Positions 12,288 to 24,039 of a stretch of 64,000 nt of DNA are shown piece after piece. The position numbers and the translations under genes are program-made. Location: contig CM053333.1 in the NCBI GenBank assembly GCA_028583605.1, forward strand, positions 14,488,638 to 14,552,637, given 5' to 3'. The stretch is from Dastarcus helophoroides. Its lineage: Eukaryota; Arthropoda; Insecta; Coleoptera; Bothrideridae. The notes under the pieces were generated by a model, which made no database searches, had not been told where the DNA came from, and saw nothing but the letters and a program-made list of their open reading frames with translations. Numbering within the stretch: the stretch's first letter is position 1; each line of letters opens with the position of its first letter.

Positions 12288-13604
12288 GTATGTATACATT
12301 TACATTGATTTGTTTAGTTTTTTATTTTAGTATTGTAGAATTTTTGTTATTTTTGTATTATGTCATCATTTGGATTTAATGCTATTTTTCTATAATGATT
12401 CTATCCAAAAATTTTCAGTTCGTAAAACTAGTGAACCGTTTTTATAAAATTATCAGCTCCACACGACTATAACTGATATACGTTAAATCTAATTTTGGCA
12501 CAATTTGTTTTAATTCTGCATTATTTATGTCCTAATCCTAAAATCCCCTTGCATGTTACCATAGATTTTTATCCTTTTTTTTAATATCCAACGTCTACTT
12601 AAATATATCTTTATCATTAAGAAAATAAATCTAGCATAATCGCGAAGCTACTATAATTCATATTTACTTTATATCAGTTTACAGAATACGTAAGAAAATT
12701 TATAACTGTAAATAAATACGGTTAAAGAGTTAAATCCATTCAAATGCTACAGAAGATTAGATATTATACAAATTATTTTTTATAATAGAGCATTATCACT
12801 GGTGAAACTTGAATATCTGCATACCAAAATATGTTTATACCAAGATTGTAGTTTTTTTTTCACCAGCTGATATTGTTCCCACTACAGAATAACACGTCCC
12901 TTCAGAGGTTTTAAAATGAAATATTTTATGGCTGAGCTGACCAGGATTAACTTAGCGGAGGTATGAAAGAAAGAGAATCAGGTATTACAAGCTAAATGGC
13001 TGCTGTATAAAATTTCATTAATCTCCATATTTAATAACTAAATACCTATTTAAGTACGAAGATTTTAAATCCCATGGATACAGACTTGGTTAAGCTCTTT
13101 ATGGAAATTCATTGCAAGCTAGTGGATTTCACAGCCTTCTGTAATAGCCGAAGCAGTTAAACTACAAACAAAAGGTCTCAGAACACGAAAGACGATTTTG
13201 ATAACGCCATAAAAATTAAATGGAAACGTAATTTATATAATGCAGTCGATACAATGAATTTTATAACGGCTGTTAACGCAGCATATGTAAATAAAATCAT
13301 TTTATATGAAAATGGCTAATCCTGCTTACCGATAGCCGGGAGCATAAAATATGGCTGCAGATAATCCCAAAATATATTAATATTTATTTTATAAAACAAA
13401 CACTATCAATGTTATCGTAATTGTAGGAATTAATTTTCAACAATAGATTACTGAACACAGCAAGGTGGAACAAATGAGCCCTGCACCAAATTATTCCATA
13501 AAATACTCCATGTGGAGCATTACTAGGGCTTCCAACTGCCAACCGTTCCGTGTTTCCCGGGACAAGCCGTTTTCTGTTACAGCACTTACGACCCCCTACT
13601 ATTG
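12288..13604 (+). other. Intron 1, 5' part: nothing recognised
   Basis: Intron sequence after the gtatgt donor. It is AT-rich with no recognisable coding frame. One TAATCC lies at 13317-13322. The intron as modelled runs to 19292 (7005 bases) and is filled mainly by Penelope tails and minisatellite. Confidence 0.5.
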
Positions 13605-13660
13605 AAATACAAATCTTGTCCCCTGCAACCAAGAAAGATTAGAAAACACAACAAAGGTTG

Positions 13661-13701
13661 CTCTAACGCGTTTCGACAGCCAAGCTATCATCTTCAGGGA
13701 G
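13661..13701 (-). ncRNA. Hammerhead-ribozyme-like motif (minus strand)
   Basis: Minus strand: CTGAAGA, T, stem II GATAGC-ttg-GCTGTC (one U-G wobble, intermediate between the two fully paired versions), GAAA, CGCG, TT, AGAG. Stem I has one mismatch beside the core. Confidence 0.5.
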
Positions 13702-13825
13702 AGACTAACACCTAATCCTAGAATTAACCCTTATAAACTAAGAATATTCAGTTCGTGCATGATCGACTGCATCCGAACGCGCATGCGCATCTAATCATAC
13801 GTCGTAGTGTCATAATTTCTTATCT

Positions 13826-14044
13826 ATCAACCTTAACTATTTTTAACAGAGATGAATGGCCTAAAGGTCCATCGCAACCATTCATAAGGTTGTCTCCAGC
13901 CTTATGGATGGTTAAGCTTTCACATGCATTTAACATATAATTCTTATTTACTACTCTTGAAAGTTTAACATTATTATCTATCAAGTTGTTCATAAATGTT
14001 GGTTTTTTTATGTTCCTTTCCTCTTTCCAAGTGATAACATCCAT
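13826..14044 (-). pseudogene. Penelope-like ORF, C-terminal fragment
   Basis: On the minus strand this reads NNLIDNNVKLSRVVNKNYML, then ACESLTIHKAGDNLMNGCDG, then PLGHSSLLKIVKVDR and a stop. It is nearly the same as the copy at 45347-45541, which extends further upstream with ARHAFELDHRID. H-x3-H.I..(N/D)..KLL.....N....ESL.IHK is what I expect at the end of the GIY-YIG endonuclease region of Penelope-like retroelements. The reverse transcriptase part is absent. Confidence 0.65.
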
Positions 14045-14248
14045 AAGGCTGGAGACAACCTTATGAATGGTTGCGATGGGCCTTTAGGCCATTCATGTCT
14101 GCTAAAAATAGTTAAGGTTGATAGATAAGGAATTGTGACACTACGACGTGTATGATTAGATGAGCATGCGCGTTCGGATGCGGTTGATCATGCACGAAGT
14201 GAATATTCTTAGTAGATAAGGGTTAATTTTAGGATTAGGTGTTAGTAT

Positions 14249-14290
14249 CTCCCTGAAGATGATAACTTGGCCGTCGAAACGGGTTAGAGA
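14249..14290 (+). ncRNA. Hammerhead-like motif, degraded copy
   Basis: CTGAAGA at 14253-14259 and GAAA at 14276-14279, with stem II GATAAC against GCCGTC (partly unpaired) and CGGG instead of CGCG. It follows a Penelope ORF end on the same strand, which fixes the sense orientation of the motif in the element. Confidence 0.35.
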
Positions 14291-14339
14291 AACCTTTGTT
14301 GTGTTTTTTAATTTTTCTTCGTCAGTTTTTTTCTGCAAT

Positions 14340-15700
14340 CTTTTTAGAAAAATTGTATGTTGATAAATAATTTTAAAAATTGAAATATTGCGAAAAAAAT
14401 CAAAATTTTTTCGAAGAGAAGTCGAAATTTCTTCACAAAAATCAAAATTTTTGGAAAAAAAACCCTAAATTAATTATTTTTTTAGTAAACAAGTTCAAAT
14501 TCTTATAAAAATACCATGTCTATAAAAATATTTTTAAAACAGAAATGAAAATTCTTGAAGAATGTTCCTCAAAATGAGGAAAAAGTTGAAATGTCGAGAA
14601 GAAATTCAAAATGTAATTATAGAAAATTTTTAGGGAAAAATTGAAATTTGTTTAGGCAAAAACGAAATTTTGTATAATAAGTCGAAATTTCAAAACAAAA
14701 TTTGAAATTTCTATAAACAATTTTTGAAGACAAGTTGACATTTAAAAAAAATCGTATAACTTCTACAAAAAATATTTTAGTGAAAAGTTGATATTTCGAG
14801 GAAACATTAAAAATTTCTCTAGAGAAAACTTGAAATTTCACAAAAAAGTTAAGACTTTGCAAAAAATTTGGAGCTATATCAAAATTTCTAAAAAATTACT
14901 CGTAATTTCTATAATAAATTGCTTTAGATAAAAGTCTAAGTTTTGACAAAAAGTCGTAGTTCCTATAAAAAAGGAAAAATCGAAATTTGTTTGGGAAAAA
15001 TAAAATTTCGCGAAATAAGTGGAAATTTTAGGAGCGAAATCAAAATTTCTATAAAAAAAAACTTTAAAGAAAAGTCGAAATTTTGCCAAAAAAACGTCCA
15101 AATAAGAAACAAAAAATCTTGAAGGTACATAAAAAATTGTTTGAGGAAAAACAAAATTTTGCCTAATAAGTGGTAAATTTTAGAGAAAATTAAAAAATTC
15201 TATGAACATGTTTTTGAAGCCCGGTCGAGATTTTCAAAAAGTCGTTATTTCTATTAAAACATATCTCATGAAAAGTCGAAATTTCAAGAAACAATCGAAA
15301 ATTTTTTAGAGAACGTCAAAATTTCGGTAAACAAGTCTACATTTTTAACAAAAAATCGAAATTTTGAGCACGTAATTTTTTAAAAAAAATTGCTTGCCGA
15401 AAAATCGAAAGTCCGAAAAATAAGTCGAAGTTTCGAGAATAAATATAAATATTTTTTTGGTGCGATAGAAATTTCGAAAAAATTTTGTAACACGAATATT
15501 TAAGGATATTCTTAATTTTTTTAGAAACATCAAAGTTTTGAGGAACTTTGAGGAAATTTGAAATTTCGACTAAAATATCGAAATTTTGAGAATTAGCTTA
15601 AAATTTTGATAAAATATCTTTAAGGAAAAATTGGAATTTTTGACAAAAAGCTCGATATGTCTATAATAATGTTTTTCAGGATAAAATGAAATTAAAATAT
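14340..15700. repeat. Degenerate AT-rich minisatellite block 2
   Basis: More than thirty variants of gtcgaaatttc / tcgaaattttg spaced about 20-40 bases apart, all with the A-rich strand as plus. Units are too diverged to align by eye into one period. Minus-strand frames are Phe-rich artefacts. Confidence 0.8.
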
Positions 15701-15744
15701 ACAGTATGTCCTACGATGTCTTGGCGATATCTTGGTTAGCCGAT

Positions 15745-15935
15745 AAGAGACTTTGGTGGAACGGACTGATCCTTGGTTATTTTCAAAAATTGAAAAACAA
15801 ATCAGAGAAGTACTAACATCTCTCTGAAGATGATAGTTTGGCTATCGAAACGCGTTAGAGCAACTTTTGTTGTATTTTTTAATATTTCTTGGTTTCAGGG
15901 GACAAAATTTGTTTTTCAATTTTTAAAGATAGAGA
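15745..15935 (+). mobile_element. Penelope-like tail repeats in inverted arrangement
   Basis: A reversed tail block (tttggtggaacggactgatc to about 15800) precedes a plus-strand unit with the hammerhead-like core at 15820-15860 and the caacttttgttg..ttggtttcaggggacaa block. Confidence 0.65.
15820..15860 (+). ncRNA. Hammerhead-ribozyme-like motif
   Basis: CTCT (15820-15823), CTGAAGA (15824-15830), T, stem II GATAGT-ttg-GCTATC (five pairs plus a terminal wobble), GAAA (15847-15850), CGCG, TT, AGAG (15857-15860). All core parts are intact apart from the family's non-canonical T after the core. Confidence 0.5.
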
Positions 15936-16384
15936 CATTAACCAAAAAAATGTTTAAATGGCCTTAATTAATCTATTTAATTAATCTACGCGCACTCAAA
16001 ATGTTGGTGGTTGCTACCTCCCTGAAGAAATTTCAAATTGCACCCCCACGCTGTATACCGTACTAGCTCGAATATAGCGAGACACTGAAGTTTTTGTTAA
16101 AAGTATTTTTTTAAAATGATCCGAATTTAACGCAATCTATTCATTTGTTACAAAATAATTCAAAGTGAACTGGTAGTGAAGTACTAGTGACCTTTGTGAC
16201 TTTAGTTACATCCTACATAACCTGGATGTAATTTCAGCAATAATTGCTTTAATTACTAGATAACAAAAATGTTTCTTGTACTATACAATAGAAAGTCAGT
16301 TACAAGTTACCCAATGGAACTCTGCTTTTGAGTATTTATGTGGTTTGATAGATGTCTAAAGTTGGAGCTACTTCCAGTGATCCT
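15936..16384. other. Intron 1: nothing recognised
   Basis: No gene, repeat boundary or coding frame is apparent here. Confidence 0.4.
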
Positions 16385-16427
16385 ACCATACTGATGAAAC
16401 TTAGGAAGGTCGAAACCGGTCGATGGT
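16385..16427 (+). ncRNA. Second hammerhead-like motif, unrelated family
   Basis: The core is a canonical CTGATGA (16391-16397), then a weak stem II (ACTT..AAGGT), GAAA (16412-16415), CCGG, TC, and a stem I formed by ACCAT (16385-16389) with ATGGT (16423-16427). The order is that of a type I hammerhead with minimal stem III. One copy only is visible, so covariation cannot be tested. Confidence 0.3.
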
Positions 16428-16429
16428 TG

Positions 16430-19292
16430 TTGGTTGTAAATATTTTTAGCTTTAGTACCTTCAACTGTTTCATTACAAAACAGTTAACTAAAGTATGTTT
16501 AAAGTCCTTGGGAAAATTATTGACTTGTCTTTAGAGGCTAAAGTATAATGTTATTCGTTGCAAATGGATCTTTTTGTCGATGAAGACTTGATTCTAGTTT
16601 TAATTATTCAGAAATTTCTTAAACATCTTCATCTTTTTGTCACCACATCAAATGATGCATAATAAAAAAATTAAGTCAACATTTTTGTCGGAATCAAGAA
16701 TATCGTCAATCCTGATGGAGTTAGTCAATAACAAGCTATTTTCAAGTACGCAGGAAAATGGCTGACTTAATCTAAGAGACTGACGTCTTATATGAAGCTG
16801 AAATAATAAATAATAAACTATTGAGAATGGGATCACCAGACATTGGTAATATCAGACGGCTATAAGCCGCACTTCTTCGAAATTGTGCGCAAAAACTGCA
16901 GCAGTTGTGTAAGTATGCAGGGCTACAATGAGATCATCGACCTGCCAACCTGCCTCTGCCGAAAGTGCATAAACTTGGCCCAAGAACCTCTACTGTTTCT
17001 GGCTGTTACCCTAGCTTAAAGCTACAAATCATACCGACGTCTTTCGTCCTTGATTGCCCTTCTTGTTTGTTTCAATTAGTTATAAAAGTAGGTAATTATA
17101 AACTACTGTAACCCTATGATCTTGTTGGTTTTCTCCCCCTTTGTACGTTTCAGGGAAGAGGCGACAGTCAGTAGCAGATATAAGAAGATTCAACTCTATC
17201 TGCATGACTCATAATTCCCCTAATCCTCATATAACAAGCATTTGTGTTCTGGTTTTTTAAAGTCGTATTCTTACTCTTGAATTAAATAAGCCCGGCTTTA
17301 TTCCTCCATTACCATCAAGATAAATCCTACAATCAAATAATCCGCAAATAATAAATTCTCATATTCGCGATCCTCATTAAGATTCCCTGAAACTCCCTTA
17401 TAATACTCGCTTCACCTGGAATTCTTATCCTTCTGGTTTACTAAAGCAATTAGATATCATTTTCTCGAGGTAGTGCAACGCAATGCTTTTATTCGAAAGT
17501 AGCATTATCCGTCAGAGCAGCAATTTATAAGACTTGCTCTTGATTTCTAACTATGAGTTTTATACTTCTTTTGTTATGATAATAATAATAATAATCATGT
17601 TAATGAATATTACAATCCAGGGTATAATATACTGTTAAAATACAATAAACTCTGCAAAGTTGCCACAATCGATTTGGATGACTACTTTAAGAGCAATTCT
17701 TGTTCGTTTTTGGATTGAACCCATCTAAAGTTAGGCTGCTTAACTGAGGTTTCGTGACTTGGTTCTGAAAAGAGAATGGATGATACTAAACAGTTCAATA
17801 TAAGCTGGGAAGATATCACCAAGTGACGAACTTGAGAAGGTTTTTAACTGCGGGGATCTATAACTTCAGGAAAGATCAAGATACTTTTTTCAAAATTGGA
17901 TCATGTCAAGGAATTACTTTAACAAGTTACTTAACATGGTCGTCATTGACAAAGTATGATTACGTGAAAAAACAACGAGTTTGGATGATGCCTTCCGAAC
18001 ATCACATTTATTTTTTTATATATCTTTTGCGGCGTGCTCTTAACTGTAATAATTAATTTCTTGCTGCTTGCATGTGCCATCGTCTTTCCCAGTTTTGTTC
18101 GTTCCTTCATAACATAATATGTATCGGATATGGAAAATCTTGTCCACCACCATGACTTTTCGTTGTCATTCTTTTCAATGCGTTCAGTACCTTTCTTCTT
18201 CTCTTTTTAATCTGTTCTGTTACTTCGATCCTGTGACGAATTCAAGGGTATGCAATAAATGCTACAGCAGGAATTGCGACTTAAGTGGATTGTTTCCCTT
18301 TTTTAGTCGTCAAACATATTTTCTTTCGCAAAAAGGTTTTTTTGGTCATCGAGTATTTGTAGATGTTTTATTTTTCTCAAATTACCGAGTATAGACTTTC
18401 ATAATTTACCAAAAAAAAATTTTTTCATATCTAATTTTGGTCTTCAATTTTTCATTTTTTCCTATTCTATGTAAAATAAACTAACCTATTTTTTGTCAAC
18501 TGTCATTAGATGACGTTTTAAATAAATTTAGATATCATGTAGTCATATTTCAAAAACTGTTTTAAAATATTGTCAACAAACATTAATAAAAATTTAAATA
18601 TTTCCAAAATGGGTCGTAAAAATGTTAAATAAAATTAATAAACATTCTTCAAGATTATTCCAAACAAATAAATTTTAATTGAGGATCTGGATTAGTGAAC
18701 AAAGAGTAAAATTGGTTTTTAAAATACTTATCTGATTTCTAAAGAGAAGAAAAGAAATTATTCTTTGTCCGATTACCTCAAAAATACTGAAAGCTCAAAA
18801 ATACTGAAAGTGAATTTCAGTCCTTGTCCTAGAAATACATGAAACAACTTATGCATAAAAACTGACTTATTACATTTTCCATGTTAATCGAAAAAAAAAT
18901 ATACTTCGGTTTTTTTGTGTCATAGAGGTGTTCGTATAAAATTACCCTGTGACCTTGATCTTAAGGTGTTTTAATGATTGAAGCGCACAGATTAGTGAAA
19001 ATTGCAAATAATGTCTATCTGTCTCGACCCAATTTAAAAGTAGTTAAGACGCAATAGTACATGGAATTTCTAAAGTGACAATTAGCTTGAATATATTTAA
19101 TATAGGCAATATTTTTCGCGTAGGGTATATAACGTTAAGGAATTCATGGTTTTTGACCCCACTTAACCCAGATTAAACGCGCTAGCAAGTCGTAATGATA
19201 GTCTGCCGTCCAGATTTGTTCGTTGTCCTTCTCTACGTATTCTACAATGTGTAACATATAAGCAAGCTAATCATTTGATTTATTTGTTGTAG
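16430..19292. other. Intron 1, 3' part: mostly unrecognised, one GC-richer island
   Basis: No coding frame is convincing. The segment about 17100-17560 is less AT-rich and non-repetitive, contains a TAATCC at 17221-17226, and could be conserved non-coding DNA. A short (ata)n run lies near 17578. The intron ends in a T-rich tract and tttgttgtag at 19292. Confidence 0.4.
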
Positions 19293-19488
19293 AGTCAGGC
19301 TCTGGCGCTGACGAGGAATTGCAAATCACCTCTACCGACAACGCCAGTTAACACTGAAAGATCCAGCAGGGAATCCGCTGAAAAAGCTCTAACCCCACCC
19401 CCTGCCGCGTCTAGTACTCCTCTGGACGCTACCGTCTCGTCGCCTTCGGTTAAAGAAGAATTCGACTCCTCAAAAGCTTCTCCCTCCG
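19293..19488 (+). CDS. dve: dve linker exon (Ser/Pro-rich)
   Basis: An open frame of 65 codons plus one base, flanked by ttgttgtAG and GgtAAG. It starts SQALALTRNCKSPLPTTPVN and continues through a Ser/Thr/Pro/Ala-rich stretch (TPPPAASSTPLD) to SPSVKEEFDSSKASPS. Entry phase 0 matches the end of the FLYWCH exon. The single leftover G joins CC at 34293 to give Ala, so exit phase 1 matches the ULD exon exactly. Base composition is markedly GC-richer than both flanks. The content looks disordered, with Lys144 in a VKEE SUMO-type motif; SATB proteins and nematode DVE-1 are SUMO-regulated. The sequence is not diagnostic on its own, and support comes from splice sites and phase. The other frames contain stops. 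Confidence 0.7.
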
Positions 19489-19599
19489 GTAAGATGACAC
19501 TTTTTACTATTTGGTGCTTTTGATATAAAAGTTGTAGCCGAAAGTACCGGAACAAATGTACACTAGATTAGCCTGTTATTTAAAGATTAGGAGATAGCA

Positions 19600-20980
19600 A
19601 CTTCAAAAAAGGTCACTGATTTAGAATTTTCTTTTAGAGATTTCCAAATTTTTATTTTCTCGTATTCGGCTTTAAGTTCAAAATTTTGAAAATGTCTAGA
19701 AATTTTTCATTTTTGTTTTTCGAAATTTCAACTCAAGCTCAAGCTCAAAATATTCTGAATATTTTTCATACATATACGTATTTCGAGTGTTTCTGGAAAT
19801 ATTTACTTTTATTCGAGAATTCAGGTTTTATTCAGATTTTTATTTTTTCATAAACATTTTAGATAGAAATCACGTTCAAAGCAAACAATTTATCGGTATC
19901 TATTTATTCTGAGGTAAATTATTAAACACCCTTGAATGAAATTCGATAGTTTTAGAAAGTTCAACTGGAACTAATGTAAACAATCTTAGGTTGATGCTTA
20001 ATTATAAGTACGCTGGTCAGTCTGTTTTTCTTAAAATACATCTTGACATGTATGCTAGTAGAACCAAGTCGTAAGATAAAGCTGGAAAAAGAAGGGAAGT
20101 TGGTTAAAAAATTTCGAAGCGACAACACACATCTTCCAAAATCTGTTATGAAAATAAAGTCTGTAATTAGTAAACTGTTTATTGAACTGAATCGTTTATA
20201 CACTCCCTTTTTAGTCATTTTGACGCAAAATATTCAATTTTTTCAGAAATTTTCAGTTTTTATTACTTGAAATTTCTGGCAATCCATATCTCAAGAAAAT
20301 CCCAATGCCTGAATTCGAAGGAAAATAGACCAATAGGTCTTTGAAAAGAAGAAGAAGAAATTTCGACTTCAACCTGCCAAGTTTAAATATTGTGAACATT
20401 TTTGATACTTAACTATTTTCTAGAAACTTTGACATAGAACTCGAATCTGTTTAAAAATTTTTTTATTTATATGTTTTGAAGTTTCCTACTTTTTTCTTAA
20501 AGTTTTTATTATTGCGTTATTTATTTTCTTAAATTTTAAGTGTCATTTTTGTCTTAAAATTGACTACTTATTTAAAGTTGTAATTATTAATTCTTCCTAA
20601 AATTTCAATTCAAAACTCAAAATCTTTTATTTTTATTTTTCCACATTTTAATATAAAGTTTAAATTCAAAATATCGTGAATATTTTTTATATATTTCAAG
20701 TATTTTCCCGAAATGTTCACACTTTTTTTCATAATTCCGATATAATATTTTTTTCTGGAAATTTAGACTTTCGTGTTTGAAATTACGACTCTTTTCTTAA
20801 AAAAAGTTAAATCTGTAATTTTTATTTTTTCGAAAATTTCTATTCCCAATGAATTTCTAGAAAATTTCTACTTTAATTCCTCGCATTTCAACTTGCAATA
20901 TCACGATTTTTTTATAGATGTAATAATTTTCTAGAAAATGAAATTTTTTGATCAAAATTTCAAATTAGGTTAATGTGAAT
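19600..20980. repeat. Degenerate AT-rich minisatellite block 3
   Basis: Variants of aaatttcaac / aaatttctac / tcgaaatttc in T-rich sense on the plus strand, with some less repetitive sequence at 19850-20210. Same family as the other blocks. Confidence 0.65.
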
Positions 20981-21089
20981 AATTACTTCCAAGGGAATCA
21001 TCGTCTCGTAAATTTCAAAGTACAAAACTTCTAAAAACACCGTCTTAATTTGTAAACGCGTCTGGCTATTTCAGATCAGTTTTCAGCAC

Positions 21090-21420
21090 GTTATCAAACG
21101 ACTGAACGTAATTTCGGGACTTGTATCTCGCTTTTGCGTTCTATAAACAGCGTAAGGTGGTTATGGCTAAGGCAAGTTTAGTTTACGTTCAGATCGCAGC
21201 GGCTTATCCGTAGCAAACGTGAGGCGAGTAGGTTCACCGTCCTCCCCTCTATCTCCGCCCGACGGTCGGATTGAAACGGATTGTGTGGCGTTAAGCAGAT
21301 TATCTCTTCATGATTGATGAAACGGCTAGTAGTACATCCCGACCCAAAAACATCCAGCGGATCAGGTATGCAGTCGCCACATTGGCGTGCGTTCAAATTT
21401 AATCGGTAATTAAATGCGAA
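21090..21420. promoter_or_regulatory. GC-richer unique island in dve intron 2
   Basis: About 330 bases stand out from AT-rich repeats on both sides by near-balanced base composition and absence of repeats. No frame with splice sites looks coding. Isolated complex sequence inside a long developmental-gene intron is typical of conserved enhancers, but nothing specific identifies it. Confidence 0.3.
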
Positions 21421-21589
21421 TTTCTAAGATATTTCGTCAATTACAAATTAATTCAATTATTTAATCCTGCTCCACATAGTACCCAGATACAAAAAAATTA
21501 AGTGATGCTGAATAAAGTCTGTCAAAAATTGCGGTAGATTTATTAACGACTATCCGTCCGTTAGACGAGATTTCTCATCGCAATATCAC

Positions 21590-22510
21590 ACGAATCATCT
21601 GGTATCCATATTTCTAACTTCAAAAATTACGCATTTCCGTTAGAAATTTTGGTCCCTTATCTTACTCTTTAGGAGACAACTTTTCCAAAAAGCGGATACA
21701 ATTGATATTTATTTATCAACAAAAGCTTAACCCACCAATGTCCATATTTCCAACGTCCAGAGTGACGAACTTCCAAGTTTCAGTCGTTATTTAACATCCT
21801 TAGAGAAAGAATTTTCAAAAATCCTTTCTAACTACTCACCTAAGTTATATGAGGAACTATTGCACAAAATTTCAGACTTCAACATCGACCAATTTAAGCT
21901 ATGCTTTGGTCGGCATTCAGACAGTGGTAGAGTTTTATCCACTTAGGAAATGAATTTCCAGAATCGCTGATACAACTGACTTTTCTTTAAAAACAGAAGC
22001 CTAAACACCAAGTTCCATATTTCCAACTTCTATAGTGACGAATTTCCATATAGAATTTTATTCACTACTTAACACCCTTAGGGGACGAATGTTTTAAAAT
22101 TCTTTTTTAACCTCACCTACGTTGTATAAACAACTGTTGTCCAAGATTTCATGTTTCCAAACACAACTATTTAAACTCTGCGTTCATCAGTCAGCCAGTG
22201 CTATAGTTTTATCAAGTAGATTTTATACCGTTAATGGATACATTTCGAATAATGCTGATACAATTGACTTTTATTTATAAACAAAAACCTAGACGCCATC
22301 TTTCTAACTTCAAAAATGACGAACTTCTACACAAATTTTCATCCATGACACTCTTAGGAGAGGAATTTTTGAAAATCCTTTCCACGTGCTCACCTTCGTT
22401 ATGTAACAAATTCCTGTGCAATACTTTTAAACCCACCGACTTAAGCTGTGCGTTATGTCAGTCAGTGTTTAGACTGTTTAGAGTTTTATTAAGTAAATTT
22501 TACGAAGGCC
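21590..22510. repeat. Tandem repeat, three units of about 275-290 bases
   Basis: The phrase gatacaattgac (or a close variant) recurs at 21695, 21969 and 22257. The order around it is the same each time: a 'ccatatttccaacttc..gtgacgaa' segment, a 'cttaggagacgaattttc' segment, a 'cctac.ttatat.a..a' segment, then 'gttttatcaagtag'. Units are diverged by substitutions and small indels. Other insects carry loosely similar sequence ending in a cagtcagtcagt-like phrase, and this array ends the same way near 22455. Confidence 0.8.
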
Positions 22511-22539
22511 TCTCTGAAAGACAAAAAGGTAAATAATTT

Positions 22540-23560
22540 GTTTCAACTGACTTCCGCCATTCTTATAGCTTCTTTATCGTTTCATCTTAACTAACTGTAT
22601 TTCGTTTGGTGAGTTGATTTTTTTCTCAACTTCTGCTCTTTGAATCTCAAGCTTTTTCTTCAGATAACTCGCTTATCTCCCTAGTTTTTTCACCAGTCAT
22701 CTCTATTCATCTTTCTGGTTCTTCATCTAGTTCTTTCTGTAGTTCTTCTGTTTGGTCTTATTCTGCTTGATGCAAAAACACTGCTTATAGGGAATCTATC
22801 AGAAGGTTTCGAAAAAGGACTTAGCGAAACAAAAATAAAGGATTGATTTATTGATCAATGGTATTTAAACTACGAGCAAGGGGCACCTATTTTGAAGAGC
22901 CGGGTTCCATTTCAACTTGCAGCAACATCCATCGCCCTAGTAATAGCAGCTGTATCTGTTATCCCCTAAAGAACCCTAAAGTGAGATGTTATTATTTGAA
23001 TCAAAGGTTTCTTTTGATGACAATTTGTCATTAAAATTAGTTTCAGATCTTCAGACGAAGTGTTCATGATATGGTAAAAAAATTAAATGAAAGTTCCAAA
23101 GAGGAAATATTTTATCGATTGTTCTTCTATTAAGGACATACTGGAACGTATCAAATCTGCTTTTTGAACGTATAAAAACTCTAGATATTTTGAACACTTT
23201 ATTTGATACATCAAAACCGATCTTCTCCGATGAAATCATGGAATAAGTGGAGCAAATCCATGAATCGATTACTCAAATTTTGTTTTTTAAAGCCTCTTTC
23301 ATTGTTAGAATGTTTAGAGTGGTACATCTGATTAGATGATAACGAGTTTTTCCAGACATTAAAGAGTACATGCGGTTGGTTGCCGATTTGTTTGGTTTCC
23401 ATTTTACGGAAACTTTTCGCCAAAAATGATAGCTTTGATTCTTCCAAGAGCAACATTTTAAAAGCATACAGGACAATCGCAGATAGCAAACTGTACAGGT
23501 AAACTTGGCGGAGTGAGAATTTCTATTTATGGTGATTTTTTCTACAGAACTTTGAAACAT
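22540..23560. other. Intron 2: nothing secure
   Basis: Two overlapping minus-strand frames of 92 and 99 residues (23211-23572) are not recognised and lack conserved-looking motifs. They may be decayed transposon sequence because a LINE 3' end follows immediately. Confidence 0.35.
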
Positions 23561-23599
23561 ATTCTTTGCCAAGGGGCTTTTTCCCGATAATTACAACTT

Positions 23600-23705
23600 A
23601 TCCCCATTTAAAACGACGGATGATTGCCATCTCTTCTCATTTCCACCTCCTACTCGCAGTGCTGCATGAGCATCATAGGGTTACCCTTTGCGAGTGAACT
23701 GTATT
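23600..23705 (+). mobile_element. 3' end fragment of a jockey-like LINE
   Basis: The phrase gattgccatctcttct, then cctactcgcagtgct, then gggttaccctttgcgagtg matches, on this strand, the segment at 61075-61165 that follows the LINE reverse transcriptase there. A third copy lies at 55858-55925. It is a 3' untranslated remnant only. Confidence 0.55.
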
Positions 23706-24039
23706 TTAAAATAGGCTACAATCAATAGTCTGTAAATCAAAAAGAGGGAACATTCCTTTTTTTTTTTTGACTATGTTCGATTACTAAAATACATTCCTAT
23801 ATAATTCTAGCAGTCAAGCACAATCAAATCTCAGTTAATCAGACAAAGATCCAAACAAAATACAATTAAAAAGAAGGAGGAGGGCAATGGGTTTCTTTTT
23901 TTTTTGACTTGCTTGCGCTTTATTATTATCATAAAATAAAAACGAGGAAGTCATGGCTTCAAAAAAATATCTACCACTCCATTTTGCTTGACAAGTTCTT
24001 TAAGATCTCGAAGTATGGAAAACTGTTTCTTAATGATTG

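Larger units (their letters stand above)
13605..14335. mobile_element. Two Penelope-like element ends, head to head as an inverted repeat
   Basis: The left arm (minus strand, about 14040 back to 13605) carries the end of a Penelope-type ORF, its stop, a 3' region and the hammerhead-like unit. The right arm (plus strand, 14042-14335) repeats the same order, starting inside the ORF at HKAGDNLMNGCDGPLGHS and ending at TAA 14126-14128. Arms are about 290 bases and clearly similar, with the extra ORF segment of the left copy (about 13920-14040) forming the loop. Penelope elements are known for inverted, 5'-truncated partner copies of this kind. Confidence 0.75.

Noticed and set aside
23211..23572. 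Overlapping minus-strand frames of 92 and 99 residues
   Set aside because: No family recognised and frames overlap each other; likely decayed repeat.
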